DNA from: an uncultured Eubacteriales bacterium
GTDB lineage: Bacteria > Bacillota > Clostridia > Oscillospirales > CAG-272
DNA length: 64,000 nucleotides
Assembly (NCBI GenBank): GCA_934446365.1
Contig: CAKSDZ010000004.1
Coordinates: forward strand, 194,023-258,022
Reading direction: 5' to 3'
The notes beneath the pieces are model-generated. The model worked only from the letters and a program-made list of their open reading frames with translations, was not told the origin of the DNA and ran no database searches. A program made the translations under genes and the position numbers. The stretch's first letter is position 1, and every line of letters starts with the position of its first letter. Below, piece after piece: positions 17,388 to 26,021 of the stretch.

Positions 17388-17416
17388 ACTATATCACATA
17401 ATTTTGTTGCTGTCAA
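17388..17416 (-). promoter_or_regulatory. Sigma-A promoter of the TPP riboswitch transcript
   Basis: On the minus strand this reads TTGACA, a 17-base spacer, then TATAGT. Transcription should begin near 17381, right at the aptamer. Confidence 0.85.
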
Positions 17417-17483
17417 CTAATTTCATAAAATATCCAGTAAAATAATTCCGATTTATATTATAAAAAAGCAGATTTGTAAAAAA

Positions 17484-17519
17484 TAAAAAAGATGTGTTAT
17501 ATAGATACACATCTTTTTC
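17484..17519 (-). terminator. Intrinsic terminator of tyrS-acetyltransferase
   Basis: An 11-bp stem (AAAAAGATGTG with CACATCTTTTT) followed by T-rich sequence on the minus strand, just after the acetyltransferase stop. Confidence 0.85.
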
Positions 17520-17526
17520 AAGCATT

Positions 17527-18072
17527 TTATGGAAGAATATATTCAAGCTGGCAGTCGCAGGGCTCCTTTTCGTGGAGCGTCCTGTCGTATTCCTCCGCTT
17601 CATGACAGCCCACCGCATGATAGAACGCCTGTGATTCCTCGGCGGAATGGGCGGAGATGTAGAGCTTTTTCGCTCCTCTTTCCTTTGCCAGCTCCGCAGC
17701 CCTTGCAAAGAGCATCCGGCCGATACCCATGCCGCGCAGTCCATATGAAACGTGCAGGGAAGAAAGCTGCAAATATTGCCCATGACTGCCGAGAGGCTTG
17801 TTTTCAACCGAAGCGAATCCGACGAGTGCACCGTCCGCAAAAGCGCCGCAGACAGCACCCCCTTGACATAGAGTGTTGCGCAGACATTTTACAAGATAGG
17901 CGTAATCCCCGTCGTCCCACTGTTCTGTGAACGCGATATCGCGCAGAATCCACTTGCCGTCCTCTTTTCGCCAGCAGCGTGTGACCTCCTGATAACGGTT
18001 GAAGGAGGCGAAAAGAGAGACGGAAAGCTCTTTCTCCGCAATCTCACGAAGACAAAGGGAAGAGGGGCTCAT
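17527..18072 (-). CDS. GNAT-family N-acetyltransferase
   Basis: A 181-residue GNAT protein. The core strand LQLSSLHVSYGLRGMGIGRML has the acetyl-CoA pyrophosphate-binding R/Q-x-x-G-x-G/A pattern (LRGMGIG) near residue 115. It is followed by KKLYISAHSAEESQAFYHAVGC. The start ATG overlaps the tyrS stop in an ATGA arrangement, so the gene is translationally coupled to tyrS and shares its tyrosine T-box control. Longer in-frame upstream sequence lies inside tyrS and was discarded. The substrate is unknown. Confidence 0.82.
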   Translation of the reverse strand: MSPSSLCLREIAEKELSVSLFASFNRYQEVTRCWRKEDGKWILRDIAFTEQWDDGDYAYLVKCLRNTLCQGGAVCGAFADGALVGFASVENKPLGSHGQYLQLSSLHVSYGLRGMGIGRMLFARAAELAKERGAKKLYISAHSAEESQAFYHAVGCHEAEEYDRTLHEKEPCDCQLEYILP

Positions 18073-19289
18073 TTCAGGATAAATTTGCGGAAAACCTTTT
18101 TCCCGCGGCGGATGACGATGCCCGATTTCAGTGCGTCCGCATCCACAGTCGCTCCGAATTGGTCCACCTTTTCGTCGTCCAAAAGCACGCCGCCCTGCAT
18201 GACAAGGCGTTTGGCTTCGCTCTTCGACGGCGCAAGCCCACCCAGCACCATGAGGTCGAGAACGGCGATTTTCCCGTCCGAAAGCGCAGTGCCGTCCACC
18301 TCGGTGGTCGGCATATTTTCGCTGTCTCCGCCTGAAAAAATGGCGCGTGAGGCGGCTTTCGCCTTGCTCGCTTCCTCCTCGCCGTGGACAAGGGAGGTCA
18401 GCTCGTATGCGAGGACCTCCTTCTTTTCGTTGATGCGGCTGTCCTCCCATTTTTCCATTTCCGCAATTTCATCGAGGGAGAGGAAGGTCAGCATTTTCAG
18501 ACATTTCATGACGTCCGCATCGTTCACGTTGCGCCAGTATTGATAAAATTCAAACGGCGTGGTCTTGTTCGGGTCAAGCCATACGGCGCCCTTTGCGGTT
18601 TTTCCCATCTTTTTGCCCTCGCTGTTCATGAGCAGCGTGATGGTCATGGCGTAAGCGTCCTTGCCGGTCTTTTTGCGAATGAGATCGGCGCCGAAGAGCA
18701 TATTCGACCATTGGTCGTCGCCGCCGAACTGCATGTTACAGCCGTAATGCTCGCTCAGATAGTAGAAGTCGTAGGACTGCATAATCATATAATTGAATTC
18801 CAGAAAGCTGAGTCCGCGCTCCATACGCTGCTTGTAGCATTCGGCACGCAGCATATTGTTGACGGAGAAGCAGGCGCCGACGTCGCGCAGCATGTCGATA
18901 TAATTGAGCTTCAGAAGCCAATCGGCGTTGTTGACCATAATGGCCTTGTCCTCGCCGAATTCGATGAAGCGTTCCATCTGCGTTTTAAAGCAATCGCAGT
19001 TATGCCGGATCGTCTCCGGCGTCATCATCGAACGCATGTCCGTTCTGCCGGACGGATCGCCGATGTAGCCGGTGCCGCCGCCGATGAGCACGACCGGTCG
19101 GTTGCCCGCCATTTGCAGACGCTTCATGAGACAAAGCGCCATGAAATGGCCGACATGGAGCGAATCCGCCGTCGGGTCAAAGCCGATATAGAAGCGCGCG
19201 CCGCCGTTGTTGATAAGCTCGCGGATTTCCGTCTCATCCGTCACCTGCGCGACGAGTCCGCGCGCCCTGAGTTCTTCATAAATACCCAT
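18069..19289 (-). CDS. tyrS: Tyrosyl-tRNA synthetase
   Basis: A 406-residue class I synthetase. The HIGH-like motif is in DSLHVGHFMAL near 45. The tyrosine pocket has YDFYYLSEHYGC and QFGGDDQWSN. The KMSKS-like loop is KKMGKTAKGAVW near 230. A C-terminal S4 RNA-binding domain (about 340-406) has SKSEAKRLVMQGGVLLDD. Residues before MGIYEEL were excluded because GGAGG lies just before that methionine. Expression is controlled by a T-box leader, and an acetyltransferase overlaps its stop. Confidence 0.96.
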   Translation of the reverse strand: MGIYEELRARGLVAQVTDETEIRELINNGGARFYIGFDPTADSLHVGHFMALCLMKRLQMAGNRPVVLIGGGTGYIGDPSGRTDMRSMMTPETIRHNCDCFKTQMERFIEFGEDKAIMVNNADWLLKLNYIDMLRDVGACFSVNNMLRAECYKQRMERGLSFLEFNYMIMQSYDFYYLSEHYGCNMQFGGDDQWSNMLFGADLIRKKTGKDAYAMTITLLMNSEGKKMGKTAKGAVWLDPNKTTPFEFYQYWRNVNDADVMKCLKMLTFLSLDEIAEMEKWEDSRINEKKEVLAYELTSLVHGEEEASKAKAASRAIFSGGDSENMPTTEVDGTALSDGKIAVLDLMVLGGLAPSKSEAKRLVMQGGVLLDDEKVDQFGATVDADALKSGIVIRRGKKVFRKFILK

Positions 19290-19301
19290 AATATTGTCCT
19301 C

Positions 19302-19577
19302 CGTAAATAAAATCCTCTGTCCCATTTGGGGACAGAGGACGAAAAATTCGTGTTACCACCTCGGTTTGCGCATGCCTCACAGCGATGCGCCTCATGGAGT
19401 GCCGTCACACTCCGGCGCTTTAACGGGCGCGTCCCGTCGCAGCCTACTTCCCGAAAGGGGGCTTCGGTGCGCAGCTCAGGAGTGTATTCTGCCGCAGGTT
19501 TTCCTTGCCGTCTTGCACCCTCCGACGGCTCTCTGAAAGGGAACTCTGTGCATACTTGTTCCATCATCGCCTTTTTT
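19302..19577 (-). ncRNA. T-box riboswitch (tyrosine) upstream of tyrS
   Basis: The minus-strand leader carries the T-box core GAGGTGGTAACACG at 19349-19362, which pairs with the tRNA acceptor end. A terminator follows (about 19305-19341, GTCCTCTGTCCC pairing with GGGACAGAGGA, then TTTT). A UAC triplet at 19484-19486, within GCAGAATACACTCC, is a plausible tyrosine specifier codon in Stem I. The leader is about 275 nt, normal for T-boxes. Uncharged tRNA-Tyr should stabilise antitermination and raise tyrS expression. Confidence 0.92.
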
Positions 19578-19583
19578 CTGCTT

Positions 19584-19612
19584 ATTATAACATGCGCTTT
19601 GAGGTTTGTCAA
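19584..19612 (-). promoter_or_regulatory. Sigma-A promoter of the tyrS T-box transcript
   Basis: On the minus strand this reads TTGACA, a 17-base spacer, then TATAAT, a perfect consensus. The -35 box overlaps the stop codon region of the upstream fucosidase gene. Confidence 0.88.
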
Positions 19613-20724
19613 GCCTCCGTATCGTTTTTCTTCCTTGCCCGAATGGCCTCGCCGAATTCCTTTACGCTTTTGTAATAGGCATCCGGCACCGAGCCGTCGG
19701 CACGAGGCGCGATGTTGAGAAGCAGATTGCCGCCCCATTTTTCGCAGACCTCATATTGATGCATGGTGATGGCGAGATCACGATATTTATCCGCATTCAG
19801 GACATAAGACCAGCCGCCGCCGACATGCCAGATGTGACAGGTTTCCCACGGCATCCCGGGATCCGTTTCGGGCAGGCGGCATTCAAACCGCGAGCAGTAA
19901 TCGCCGACACCCCAGCCCCACATACGGTCGTTGACGATGATCTGCGGCTGAAGCGCACGGATTTCCTCGATCGATATGGCATCGCTGTTTTCCTCCGGGA
20001 CGTTTGAGCCGACAGAGACGCCGCCGTCAAACCAAAGCAGGTCGATTTTCCCATAACGGGTGAGCAGCTCGCGGATCTGCTCATTCACATAGGAAACGTA
20101 GCGCGCACAGTGTTCGCCCGTCGGGGCGGGGATACGGTCGATCGGTTCATGACGGGTGTTCACATAAGGGTGATCCGGATGTGCCTTTACATAAGAACCG
20201 GATGCAAAGGACATATACTTCTGATTAAAGCGCCAATCCGGCGGGGAATAATACAGCCCGACTTTCAGCCCTGCCTTGCGGCAGGCGTCAACGTATTCGC
20301 CGACAAGGTCGCGTCCGTTCATGTAATTTTTTGTCGAGAAGTCGCTGACCTCGGAGGGCCACATGGAAAAGCCGTCATGGTGGCGCGTTGTGAATACCGC
20401 GTAGGAGAAGCCGGCATCCTTTGCCGCGCCGAGCCATTCCTCGGGATGATAGTTTTCAGGATGAAATTGCTCCGCCAGCGCCCAGTATTCGCGCGGCGTC
20501 ACGATTCCGTTGCCTTTCGCGCGGCGCACGGGATCGTTCATCATACCCCATGAGATATCGAGATCGCCGTGGACGGTGGAAATTCCATAGTGAATGAAGA
20601 GGCCGAGCTTCACCGGGTGATAAAACCAATCGGCATCGGGATGTGTCGTTCTTGTAAAGACGCGTCCGGATGCGGTGTTTCCGATGATTGCATGCTGTTC
20701 TGCGACGGTTTTGTTTTCGCTCAT
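19609..20724 (-). CDS. GH29 alpha-L-fucosidase-like glycoside hydrolase
   Basis: A 371-residue TIM-barrel protein of glycoside hydrolase family 29. DWFYHPVKLGLFIHYGI near 31-47, YAVFTTRHHDGFSMW near 110 and LLWFDGG near 235 are family signatures; the Asp of the last is the usual nucleophile. The C-terminal beta-sandwich found in many GH29 enzymes is absent, so it is a short, catalytic-domain-only form. There is no signal peptide. It starts after AAGGAG, 24 bases past the recN stop, so it may be the last gene of that operon. Substrates could be fucosylated mucin or milk glycans. Confidence 0.85.
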   Translation of the reverse strand: MSENKTVAEQHAIIGNTASGRVFTRTTHPDADWFYHPVKLGLFIHYGISTVHGDLDISWGMMNDPVRRAKGNGIVTPREYWALAEQFHPENYHPEEWLGAAKDAGFSYAVFTTRHHDGFSMWPSEVSDFSTKNYMNGRDLVGEYVDACRKAGLKVGLYYSPPDWRFNQKYMSFASGSYVKAHPDHPYVNTRHEPIDRIPAPTGEHCARYVSYVNEQIRELLTRYGKIDLLWFDGGVSVGSNVPEENSDAISIEEIRALQPQIIVNDRMWGWGVGDYCSRFECRLPETDPGMPWETCHIWHVGGGWSYVLNADKYRDLAITMHQYEVCEKWGGNLLLNIAPRADGSVPDAYYKSVKEFGEAIRARKKNDTEA

Positions 20725-20748
20725 GAGAATTGTCTCCTTAGACAGAAT

Positions 20749-22449
20749 TTATTTATGGGATGGGGTGGTGATAACGGCGGGAGAGGCATCCAGCAGCTCT
20801 CTTGCCGCGGCGAGCGTCTGCTCCGTGACCTTTGCTCCGCCGATGATGCGCGCGATTTCCATGACGCGCTCCTGCGGCGTCAGCTCGCGCACGGCGGATT
20901 CCGTCCTGCCGTCCGTTTCCGTTTTGGATACGAAAAGATGCGTGTCGGCGACCGCCGCAATCTGTGGGGAATGTGTGACGCAGATGACCTGTGTGCCGTT
21001 TTCGGCAACCTCGTGGAGCTTTACGCCGATTTTATGGGAGGTCCTGCCGGAAATACCGGTGTCGATTTCGTCGAAAATGAGGGTTCCGGTGTGTTCCTTG
21101 TCGGCAAACGCACATTTCAGAGCCAGCATCATGCGGGAAAGCTCGCCGCCGGATGCAATCTTGGATAACGGCAGAAGCGGCTCGCCCGGATTTGTCGAAA
21201 CGAGAAATCCGATTTTATCTGCGCCGGCTGCCGAAAAGTCGGGCAGAGGTGTCACCTCGATGTGAAAACGGACCTTGGCCATGTCGAGAAACGCAAGCTC
21301 TCCCGTGACCTTCTGTTCGAGCATTTTTGCCGCGTCACGCCGCTTTTTCGTGATTTTCGCGGCGGCGGCCTTCATTTGGATTCGGATATCCGCAAGCTCG
21401 TTTTCGAGGTCTTCCGCGAGCTCGTCGGCGCCCTCCAGCTCTTTTAATTTTTTGGCGGCGCGTTCTCTGTATGCGAGGATTTCCTCCGTCGTCCCGCCGT
21501 ATTTTCTGCGCAGACGCTGAATGCTGTCGAGCCGGTCCTCGATTTTATCGAGCAGCTCGGATGGATTTTTTACGCCGATGTCACATTCCTGCCGAATCGT
21601 TTCCGCGATATCCTCGATGCGGTAGCGGAAATCCGTCAGGGTCTCTATGAAGGAGGGAACGTCTGCGATGACGCCGCTAAGTCCGTCGAGCGCCTCCTCC
21701 GCCTTTTCGATCAGATCGCACGCGGAAAAGCCCTTGTCGTTGCGATATAGCGCGCGGTAAATCAGCTTCGCATGCTTTGCGATTTTTTCGGCGTTTTGGA
21801 GCTTGACCCGTTTTTCCTTTAACTCTTCCTCCTCGCCGTCGCGCGGCTTTACGGCGTCGATATCGCCGATCTGATATTTCAAAAGCTCGATGGTTCTTTC
21901 CTTTTCCTGCTCGTCGCGCACAAGCTCGGATAGTCTCTTTTTGATATCGGCATGGTGGGCATAGAGCGAGGCAAACTCCGCTTTTTCCGATTCGCAGTCC
22001 GCAAACGCGTCGAGATATCCCATGTGATTTTCTTCATTTAACAGCGTTTGATTGGCGTGCTGTCCGTGAATGCTGATGAGCTTTTCCGCAAGCTCCCGCA
22101 TGATCGACAGCGGCACCGTGCGCCCATTGACTCGGGCGGCGGATACGCCTTTGTCGGTAATATCCCGTTGAAGGAGCAGCGCCCCATCCTCCGGCTCGAT
22201 GCCGAGCGACGCCGCAAAGGCGGAAGCCTCAGCCCCGACCGCTTCAAACAGCGCCGAGACGGTCGCTTTTTCCTCACCGGTGCGCAAAAGCTCGCGGGAT
22301 GCGCGTTCACCCATAATGAGCCCTACGGAATCGATGATGATGGATTTGCCGGCGCCGGTCTCGCCTGTCAAAACCGTCAGCGCCGCTCCGGGACACACGC
22401 GCTCGCTTTTTATGATTGCGATATTGTTGATGTAAAGCTCCTTTAACAC
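20749..22449 (-). CDS. recN: DNA repair protein RecN
   Basis: A 566-residue SMC-like ATPase used in double-strand break repair. Walker A is GETGAGKSIIID near 29. A split coiled coil follows (about 155-345), with a short hinge-like middle. The signature is IASGGELSRMMLAL near 430 and Walker B is TLIFDEIDTGISG near 457. The start is GTG. It lies 29 bases after argR, the usual argR-recN order of Firmicutes. Confidence 0.96.
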   Translation of the reverse strand: MLKELYINNIAIIKSERVCPGAALTVLTGETGAGKSIIIDSVGLIMGERASRELLRTGEEKATVSALFEAVGAEASAFAASLGIEPEDGALLLQRDITDKGVSAARVNGRTVPLSIMRELAEKLISIHGQHANQTLLNEENHMGYLDAFADCESEKAEFASLYAHHADIKKRLSELVRDEQEKERTIELLKYQIGDIDAVKPRDGEEEELKEKRVKLQNAEKIAKHAKLIYRALYRNDKGFSACDLIEKAEEALDGLSGVIADVPSFIETLTDFRYRIEDIAETIRQECDIGVKNPSELLDKIEDRLDSIQRLRRKYGGTTEEILAYRERAAKKLKELEGADELAEDLENELADIRIQMKAAAAKITKKRRDAAKMLEQKVTGELAFLDMAKVRFHIEVTPLPDFSAAGADKIGFLVSTNPGEPLLPLSKIASGGELSRMMLALKCAFADKEHTGTLIFDEIDTGISGRTSHKIGVKLHEVAENGTQVICVTHSPQIAAVADTHLFVSKTETDGRTESAVRELTPQERVMEIARIIGGAKVTEQTLAAARELLDASPAVITTPSHK

Positions 22450-22478
22450 AAAGTATCCGCCTCTCTATGTTTTGATGG

Positions 22479-22931
22479 TTACAATCCGATGATCTCTTTC
22501 ACATATGCCGTGAATTCGCGGGCATCCTCATCGTTTTTCACGACGATGAAGATGGTGTCGTCGCCTGCGATGCTGCCGACGATGGCATCTCCGGAAAGCG
22601 CGTCCACGGCGGCCGCTGCGGCATTGGCCATGCCGGAATAGGTTTTGATGACGACGATATTTTCCGCATTCTGAGCGGATAGGACGGTTTCCCGCATGAT
22701 GTTTTTGAGCTTGCTCTCGTTTCCGGCGCTGTCGCTTCTTGCAGCCGTGTATTGATAACCGCCGTTTTTCGCCGCCGTTTTGACAAGTCCGAGCTGCTTG
22801 ATATCGCGCGATACCGTGGCCTGCGTCACGGGATAGCCGCTTTCACGGAGCTTTGCGATCAGATCGTCTTGGGTTTCGATGACGTTTTCTCCGATGATTT
22901 CGAGGATGCGCGTATGGCGGGAATTTTTCAT
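22479..22931 (-). CDS. argR: Arginine repressor ArgR/AhrC
   Basis: A 150-residue repressor of arginine biosynthesis. The N-terminal winged helix has TQATVSRDIKQLGLVK near 36-51, which contacts the ARG box. The C-terminal oligomerisation and arginine-binding domain has GSIAGDDTIFIVV near 118-130, containing the arginine-contacting Asp pair. The length is normal. It lies between nadK and recN, as in many Firmicutes, where ArgR often sits here without arginine genes nearby. Confidence 0.95.
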   Translation of the reverse strand: MKNSRHTRILEIIGENVIETQDDLIAKLRESGYPVTQATVSRDIKQLGLVKTAAKNGGYQYTAARSDSAGNESKLKNIMRETVLSAQNAENIVVIKTYSGMANAAAAAVDALSGDAIVGSIAGDDTIFIVVKNDEDAREFTAYVKEIIGL

Positions 22932-22957
22932 AGGCGAGTTTTCCTTTTCTTATGGAC

Positions 22958-23830
22958 TTATTTTTGATTCAGCTTGGTTTCCAGAATGTCGAAGAAGCGG
23001 TTTGTTCCGATTTTGACGATTTTTGCGGTGTATTCCGATTTTTTGATTTTGATTTCGGAATCACATGAGACGAGTGTGCCGTTTTTTCCGTCTGTCGTGA
23101 CGCGGATATCGGTTTGTTCGTCCCGTGTGCGGCCGGTTACGGTGATTCCCGTTTCCGGCGAGAGGATGACGGAGCCGCGCAGGAGCGTGTGCGGACAAAT
23201 CGGCGTCACGGCAATCAAATTTGCGGCGGGGTCGACGACGGGACCTCCTGCGGAAAGGGAATAGGCGGTGGAGCCGGTCGGCGTGGCGACGATGAGCCCG
23301 TCCGCCCGGTATCCGAGGCGCAGACCGGTGTCTCCGGAAAGCTCAAATTCCGCCATTCTGGAACAAACGCCGGTTGCGATGACGACATCGTTGAGAATGC
23401 GCTGACGGTACGCGGTAAACCCAGTCGCGATCTCCACGTCGAGCATCATGCGCTCCTCTACGGTGAAGTTTCCGGTCGAAAGCTCGGCAAGCCCTGCGAT
23501 ATTGTCTCTTTCCACGGCTGTGAGAAAGCCGAGATGACCGAGATTGACACCTACGACGGGCTTTGAAAGCTCCGCAACATGAACGCAGACGTCCAGCATG
23601 GTGCCGTCTCCTCCGAGCACGACGATCATGTCCGCCGTTTCGACGAGATCCCGCTCATTGTAGACGAGATGCACCTGATCCCGCTGCTCTCCGAGCCTGT
23701 ATTTTACGTTTTGGTTGATATATACCTGAATGCCGTGCTCCGTAAGAACTCTTACGGCTTCCTTGGTATAGGAAAAATCGCTGTCGCATTCGAGCTTTGT
23801 GAAAACGGCAGCTTTTTGCGGTTTTGTCAT
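22958..23830 (-). CDS. nadK: NAD kinase
   Basis: A 290-residue ATP-NAD kinase that makes NADP. The catalytic GGDGTML is near 70, GVNLGHLGFL near 96 and the NAD pocket TPTGSTAYSLSAGGP near 180. The start was placed at MTKPQK, 5 bases after GAGGTGGC. The longer frame runs back into tlyA in a different frame and is not real. It lies between tlyA and argR. Confidence 0.95.
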   Translation of the reverse strand: MTKPQKAAVFTKLECDSDFSYTKEAVRVLTEHGIQVYINQNVKYRLGEQRDQVHLVYNERDLVETADMIVVLGGDGTMLDVCVHVAELSKPVVGVNLGHLGFLTAVERDNIAGLAELSTGNFTVEERMMLDVEIATGFTAYRQRILNDVVIATGVCSRMAEFELSGDTGLRLGYRADGLIVATPTGSTAYSLSAGGPVVDPAANLIAVTPICPHTLLRGSVILSPETGITVTGRTRDEQTDIRVTTDGKNGTLVSCDSEIKIKKSEYTAKIVKIGTNRFFDILETKLNQK

Positions 23831-23897
23831 GTTTGCCACCTCTTGTCTCTCTGGATATGTTTTTGACGGCGTCCGCGGACATCGCGGCATCATGGGC

Positions 23898-24677
23898 TCA
23901 ATCCGATACGATTCGATGGATCGGGCAGAATGTTTCAAGGCGCTTTTCTCCGACGCGGAAGAGCGCCAGATATTCGCGGTTTCCGTCGCCGCCCGCGATG
24001 GGCGAGGGGATGAGCGCCTCCGGATAAAGACCGGCTTTTTCCGCCGTATGAAAAAGGGTTTCGATAACAGATTCATGAATGCGTCTGTCACGCACGATTC
24101 CGTTCTTGTTCAGGTGTTCGCGGCCCGCTTCAAACTGCGGCTTGATGAGACTGATGAACGCACCGCCGCGGCTCACCGTGCGAAAAACGGCGGGATAAAT
24201 GAGAGCCTGTGAGATAAAAGAAAGATCGGAGACGGCGAGGTCGATGTGTTCGCCGCCGAAATCCTCCGAAGTGAGAAGTCTCGCGTTTGTGCCCTCCATT
24301 GAGATGACGCGGGGATCGCCTTGCAGCGCGGCGTCGAGCTGACCGTGCCCCACGTCCACGGCGAATACTCGGGCTGCGCCGTGCTGTAAAAGACAGTCGG
24401 TAAAGCCGCCTGTCGAGGCGCCGAGATCCAGTACGGTTTTGCCCTTTACGTCGATTCGGAAGCCTTCCAGCGCGGCCTCGAGCTTGTATCCGCCCCGGCT
24501 TACGTATTTGGAGGGATTTTGAATACGGATGCGCGAGACATCGGTATCCTCCGGGATATCCTGAGCGGGCTTCTGAATGGGTTTTCCGTCCAGCGTGACG
24601 CCGCCGTCGATGAGAGACGCCGCGTGGCTTCTGCTTTTGGCAAGACCGCGCAGATATAGGAAACGGTCGGCGCGCAT
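23898..24677 (-). CDS. tlyA: TlyA family rRNA 2'-O-methyltransferase/hemolysin-like protein
   Basis: A 259-residue protein with an N-terminal S4 RNA-binding domain (about 1-60, ADRFLYLRGLAKSRSHA) and an FtsJ/RrmJ-type methyltransferase domain. The SAM motif is VLDLGASTGGFTDCLL near 82. DLAVSDLSFIS near 147 and LIKPQFEAGR near 175 supply catalytic residues. The YqxC/TlyA family methylates 2'-O positions of rRNA; the hemolysin name is historical. It follows oapA by 18 bases and is part of the OLE-headed operon. Confidence 0.93.
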   Translation of the reverse strand: MRADRFLYLRGLAKSRSHAASLIDGGVTLDGKPIQKPAQDIPEDTDVSRIRIQNPSKYVSRGGYKLEAALEGFRIDVKGKTVLDLGASTGGFTDCLLQHGAARVFAVDVGHGQLDAALQGDPRVISMEGTNARLLTSEDFGGEHIDLAVSDLSFISQALIYPAVFRTVSRGGAFISLIKPQFEAGREHLNKNGIVRDRRIHESVIETLFHTAEKAGLYPEALIPSPIAGGDGNREYLALFRVGEKRLETFCPIHRIVSD

Positions 24678-24695
24678 ATGAAAATTCCTTTCGGA

Positions 24696-25349
24696 CTAAT
24701 GATTTTTATGTTTTTTCTTTTTCGGCTTTTTTTCAAAAACAAAGATGCCGGCAACCTTTGATACGGCAAATACGATCTGTCGGCTGTATCCGAAGCCGGC
24801 GGCCTTGCCGATGGCTTTGAGCCCGACGGTGAGCGCGGATACCAGTCCGCAGATAAGGAGATTGAGAAAAATAAGAGAACCCTCCGCCGTGGCGATTTTG
24901 ATTGCGATTGCCGCCGCGGTGGAACCGGAAACGACGCCGCAGATATCCCCGATGACGTCGTTGCAGAAGCTGGATACCTGATCCGCATTTTTGATGAGCT
25001 TCACGGCAATGCGTCCCGCCTTGACTTTTCTTGCCGCCATGGAATGGAACGGCGCGGCGTCGGCGGTGGCCACGGCAAGACCGATGATATCGAAAATCAC
25101 ACCGATTGCCACAAACATCAGCAATACGAGCAGGGAAAAGAACACGTTCAGATAGTCCACAATCTCAGAGGAGAGGATGGACATGATAATGGAGATTGCA
25201 AGGCTTGACAGAAAGACGGTGACAATCCATTTCCAGTTCACCAGTCCCCAAAAGCTTTTTTTCTTTTTGCCCTTTGCGGGCTTTTTTCGTTCGTTTTTCG
25301 TTTCAGAATCGCCCGTGAACTCGGGCGCGTTTCGCGGAACGTTATCCAA
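24696..25349 (-). CDS. oapA: OLE-associated membrane protein OapA
   Basis: A 217-residue protein with a very basic N-terminal stretch (KKPAKGKKKK, about 22-31), four hydrophobic segments (about 41-61, 68-97, 135-150 and 155-185) and a Lys-rich C-terminus (KKPKKKKHKNH). A DxxxD pair (DVIGD, residues 131-135) lies at the third segment. As I recall, Bacillus halodurans OapA has a functionally important pair D104/D108. Starting from TTG, 8 bases after GGAGG, avoids reading into the RNA gene. It follows the OLE RNA directly and precedes tlyA. OapA binds OLE RNA and holds it at the membrane. Confidence 0.85.
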   Translation of the reverse strand: MDNVPRNAPEFTGDSETKNERKKPAKGKKKKSFWGLVNWKWIVTVFLSSLAISIIMSILSSEIVDYLNVFFSLLVLLMFVAIGVIFDIIGLAVATADAAPFHSMAARKVKAGRIAVKLIKNADQVSSFCNDVIGDICGVVSGSTAAAIAIKIATAEGSLIFLNLLICGLVSALTVGLKAIGKAAGFGYSRQIVFAVSKVAGIFVFEKKPKKKKHKNH

Positions 25350-25374
25350 GAAGGTATCCTCCGTTATAATCAAA

Positions 25375-26015
25375 AGCGGCGACGGCAGCAAAATAAGTAA
25401 ACCTTGCGACATAAGGTCAAGTAGGATTTCCCCGCATCCAACCCGTCGTTACCGAATAGGCGGTTTCCCATTATAGGATACGCCGGCACGTTGCCGTGTC
25501 CGGGACTTGATTGCCGATGAGTTCGCACTGCAATCCTTATTTCGCCTCTTGCGAACAGTCTAGGAGATTTCCTCAGGAAAGTGACCATCCCGTCTAGCCT
25601 CTTTTGCAACGCTGGTTTCAAACAGCAATAATCCGGTTTCCTCGGCCAAGGAAAGGGGATTTTGTTCCGTTATCCGCCAGAATCACGCAAGGCAGGCTAC
25701 ACTATCCACAGCGTCAAAAATGCACCAAGCGATAGGTTTAATCTTCAAAACGTAGTCTGAACGCGATGCGGAATTACTCCGCACCGTCGGTTGTAACCAC
25801 ATAAGGAAGCCTCAAAAGAAAGCGGGACTCGCACCCGTATGCCATTACAGGCTGCCCGCAGTCCTATTCTCCCAGCAGCCACCCTAAACTGGGCGTAAAA
25901 AGCAGCTACAAGGAGCTTCATCGATATGCCCTTTAACGGATTTTTAGGCCCGTCTTCGAGGAGATGTGCTTTCACTAGAATACTGTGCCGTCGCACGCGG
26001 CGATTTTGGTCGCCT
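25375..26015 (-). ncRNA. ole: OLE RNA (ornate, large, extremophilic noncoding RNA)
   Basis: This gene-free stretch of about 640 nt on the minus strand directly precedes oapA and starts at a consensus promoter. The expected length of OLE is about 600 nt. It is highly structured. Examples are a 5' hairpin GGCGACCAAAATCGCC (25999-26014), TGCGGA with TCCGCA near 25765-25785, CCCAG with CTGGG near 25865-25895, and GTTCGCA (25550-25556) pairing with TGCGAAC (25521-25527). The locus order OLE-oapA-tlyA-nadK-argR-recN and the DxxxD membrane protein support the call. No covariance-model search was possible. The 3' end is approximate. Confidence 0.85.
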
Positions 26016-26021
26016 TTATTT

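Noticed and set aside
25370..25621. Short open frames inside the OLE region (also 25745-26050)
   Set aside because: They have no ribosome sites or recognisable protein features, and the region is dominated by RNA-like inverted repeats and a promoter-proximal hairpin.
25821..25840. A tRNA-like T-arm (CGGGTGCGAGTCCCG on the minus strand)
   Set aside because: The loop resembles a T-loop, but there is no D-arm, anticodon arm or acceptor stem around it. It is best explained as one helix of the OLE RNA.
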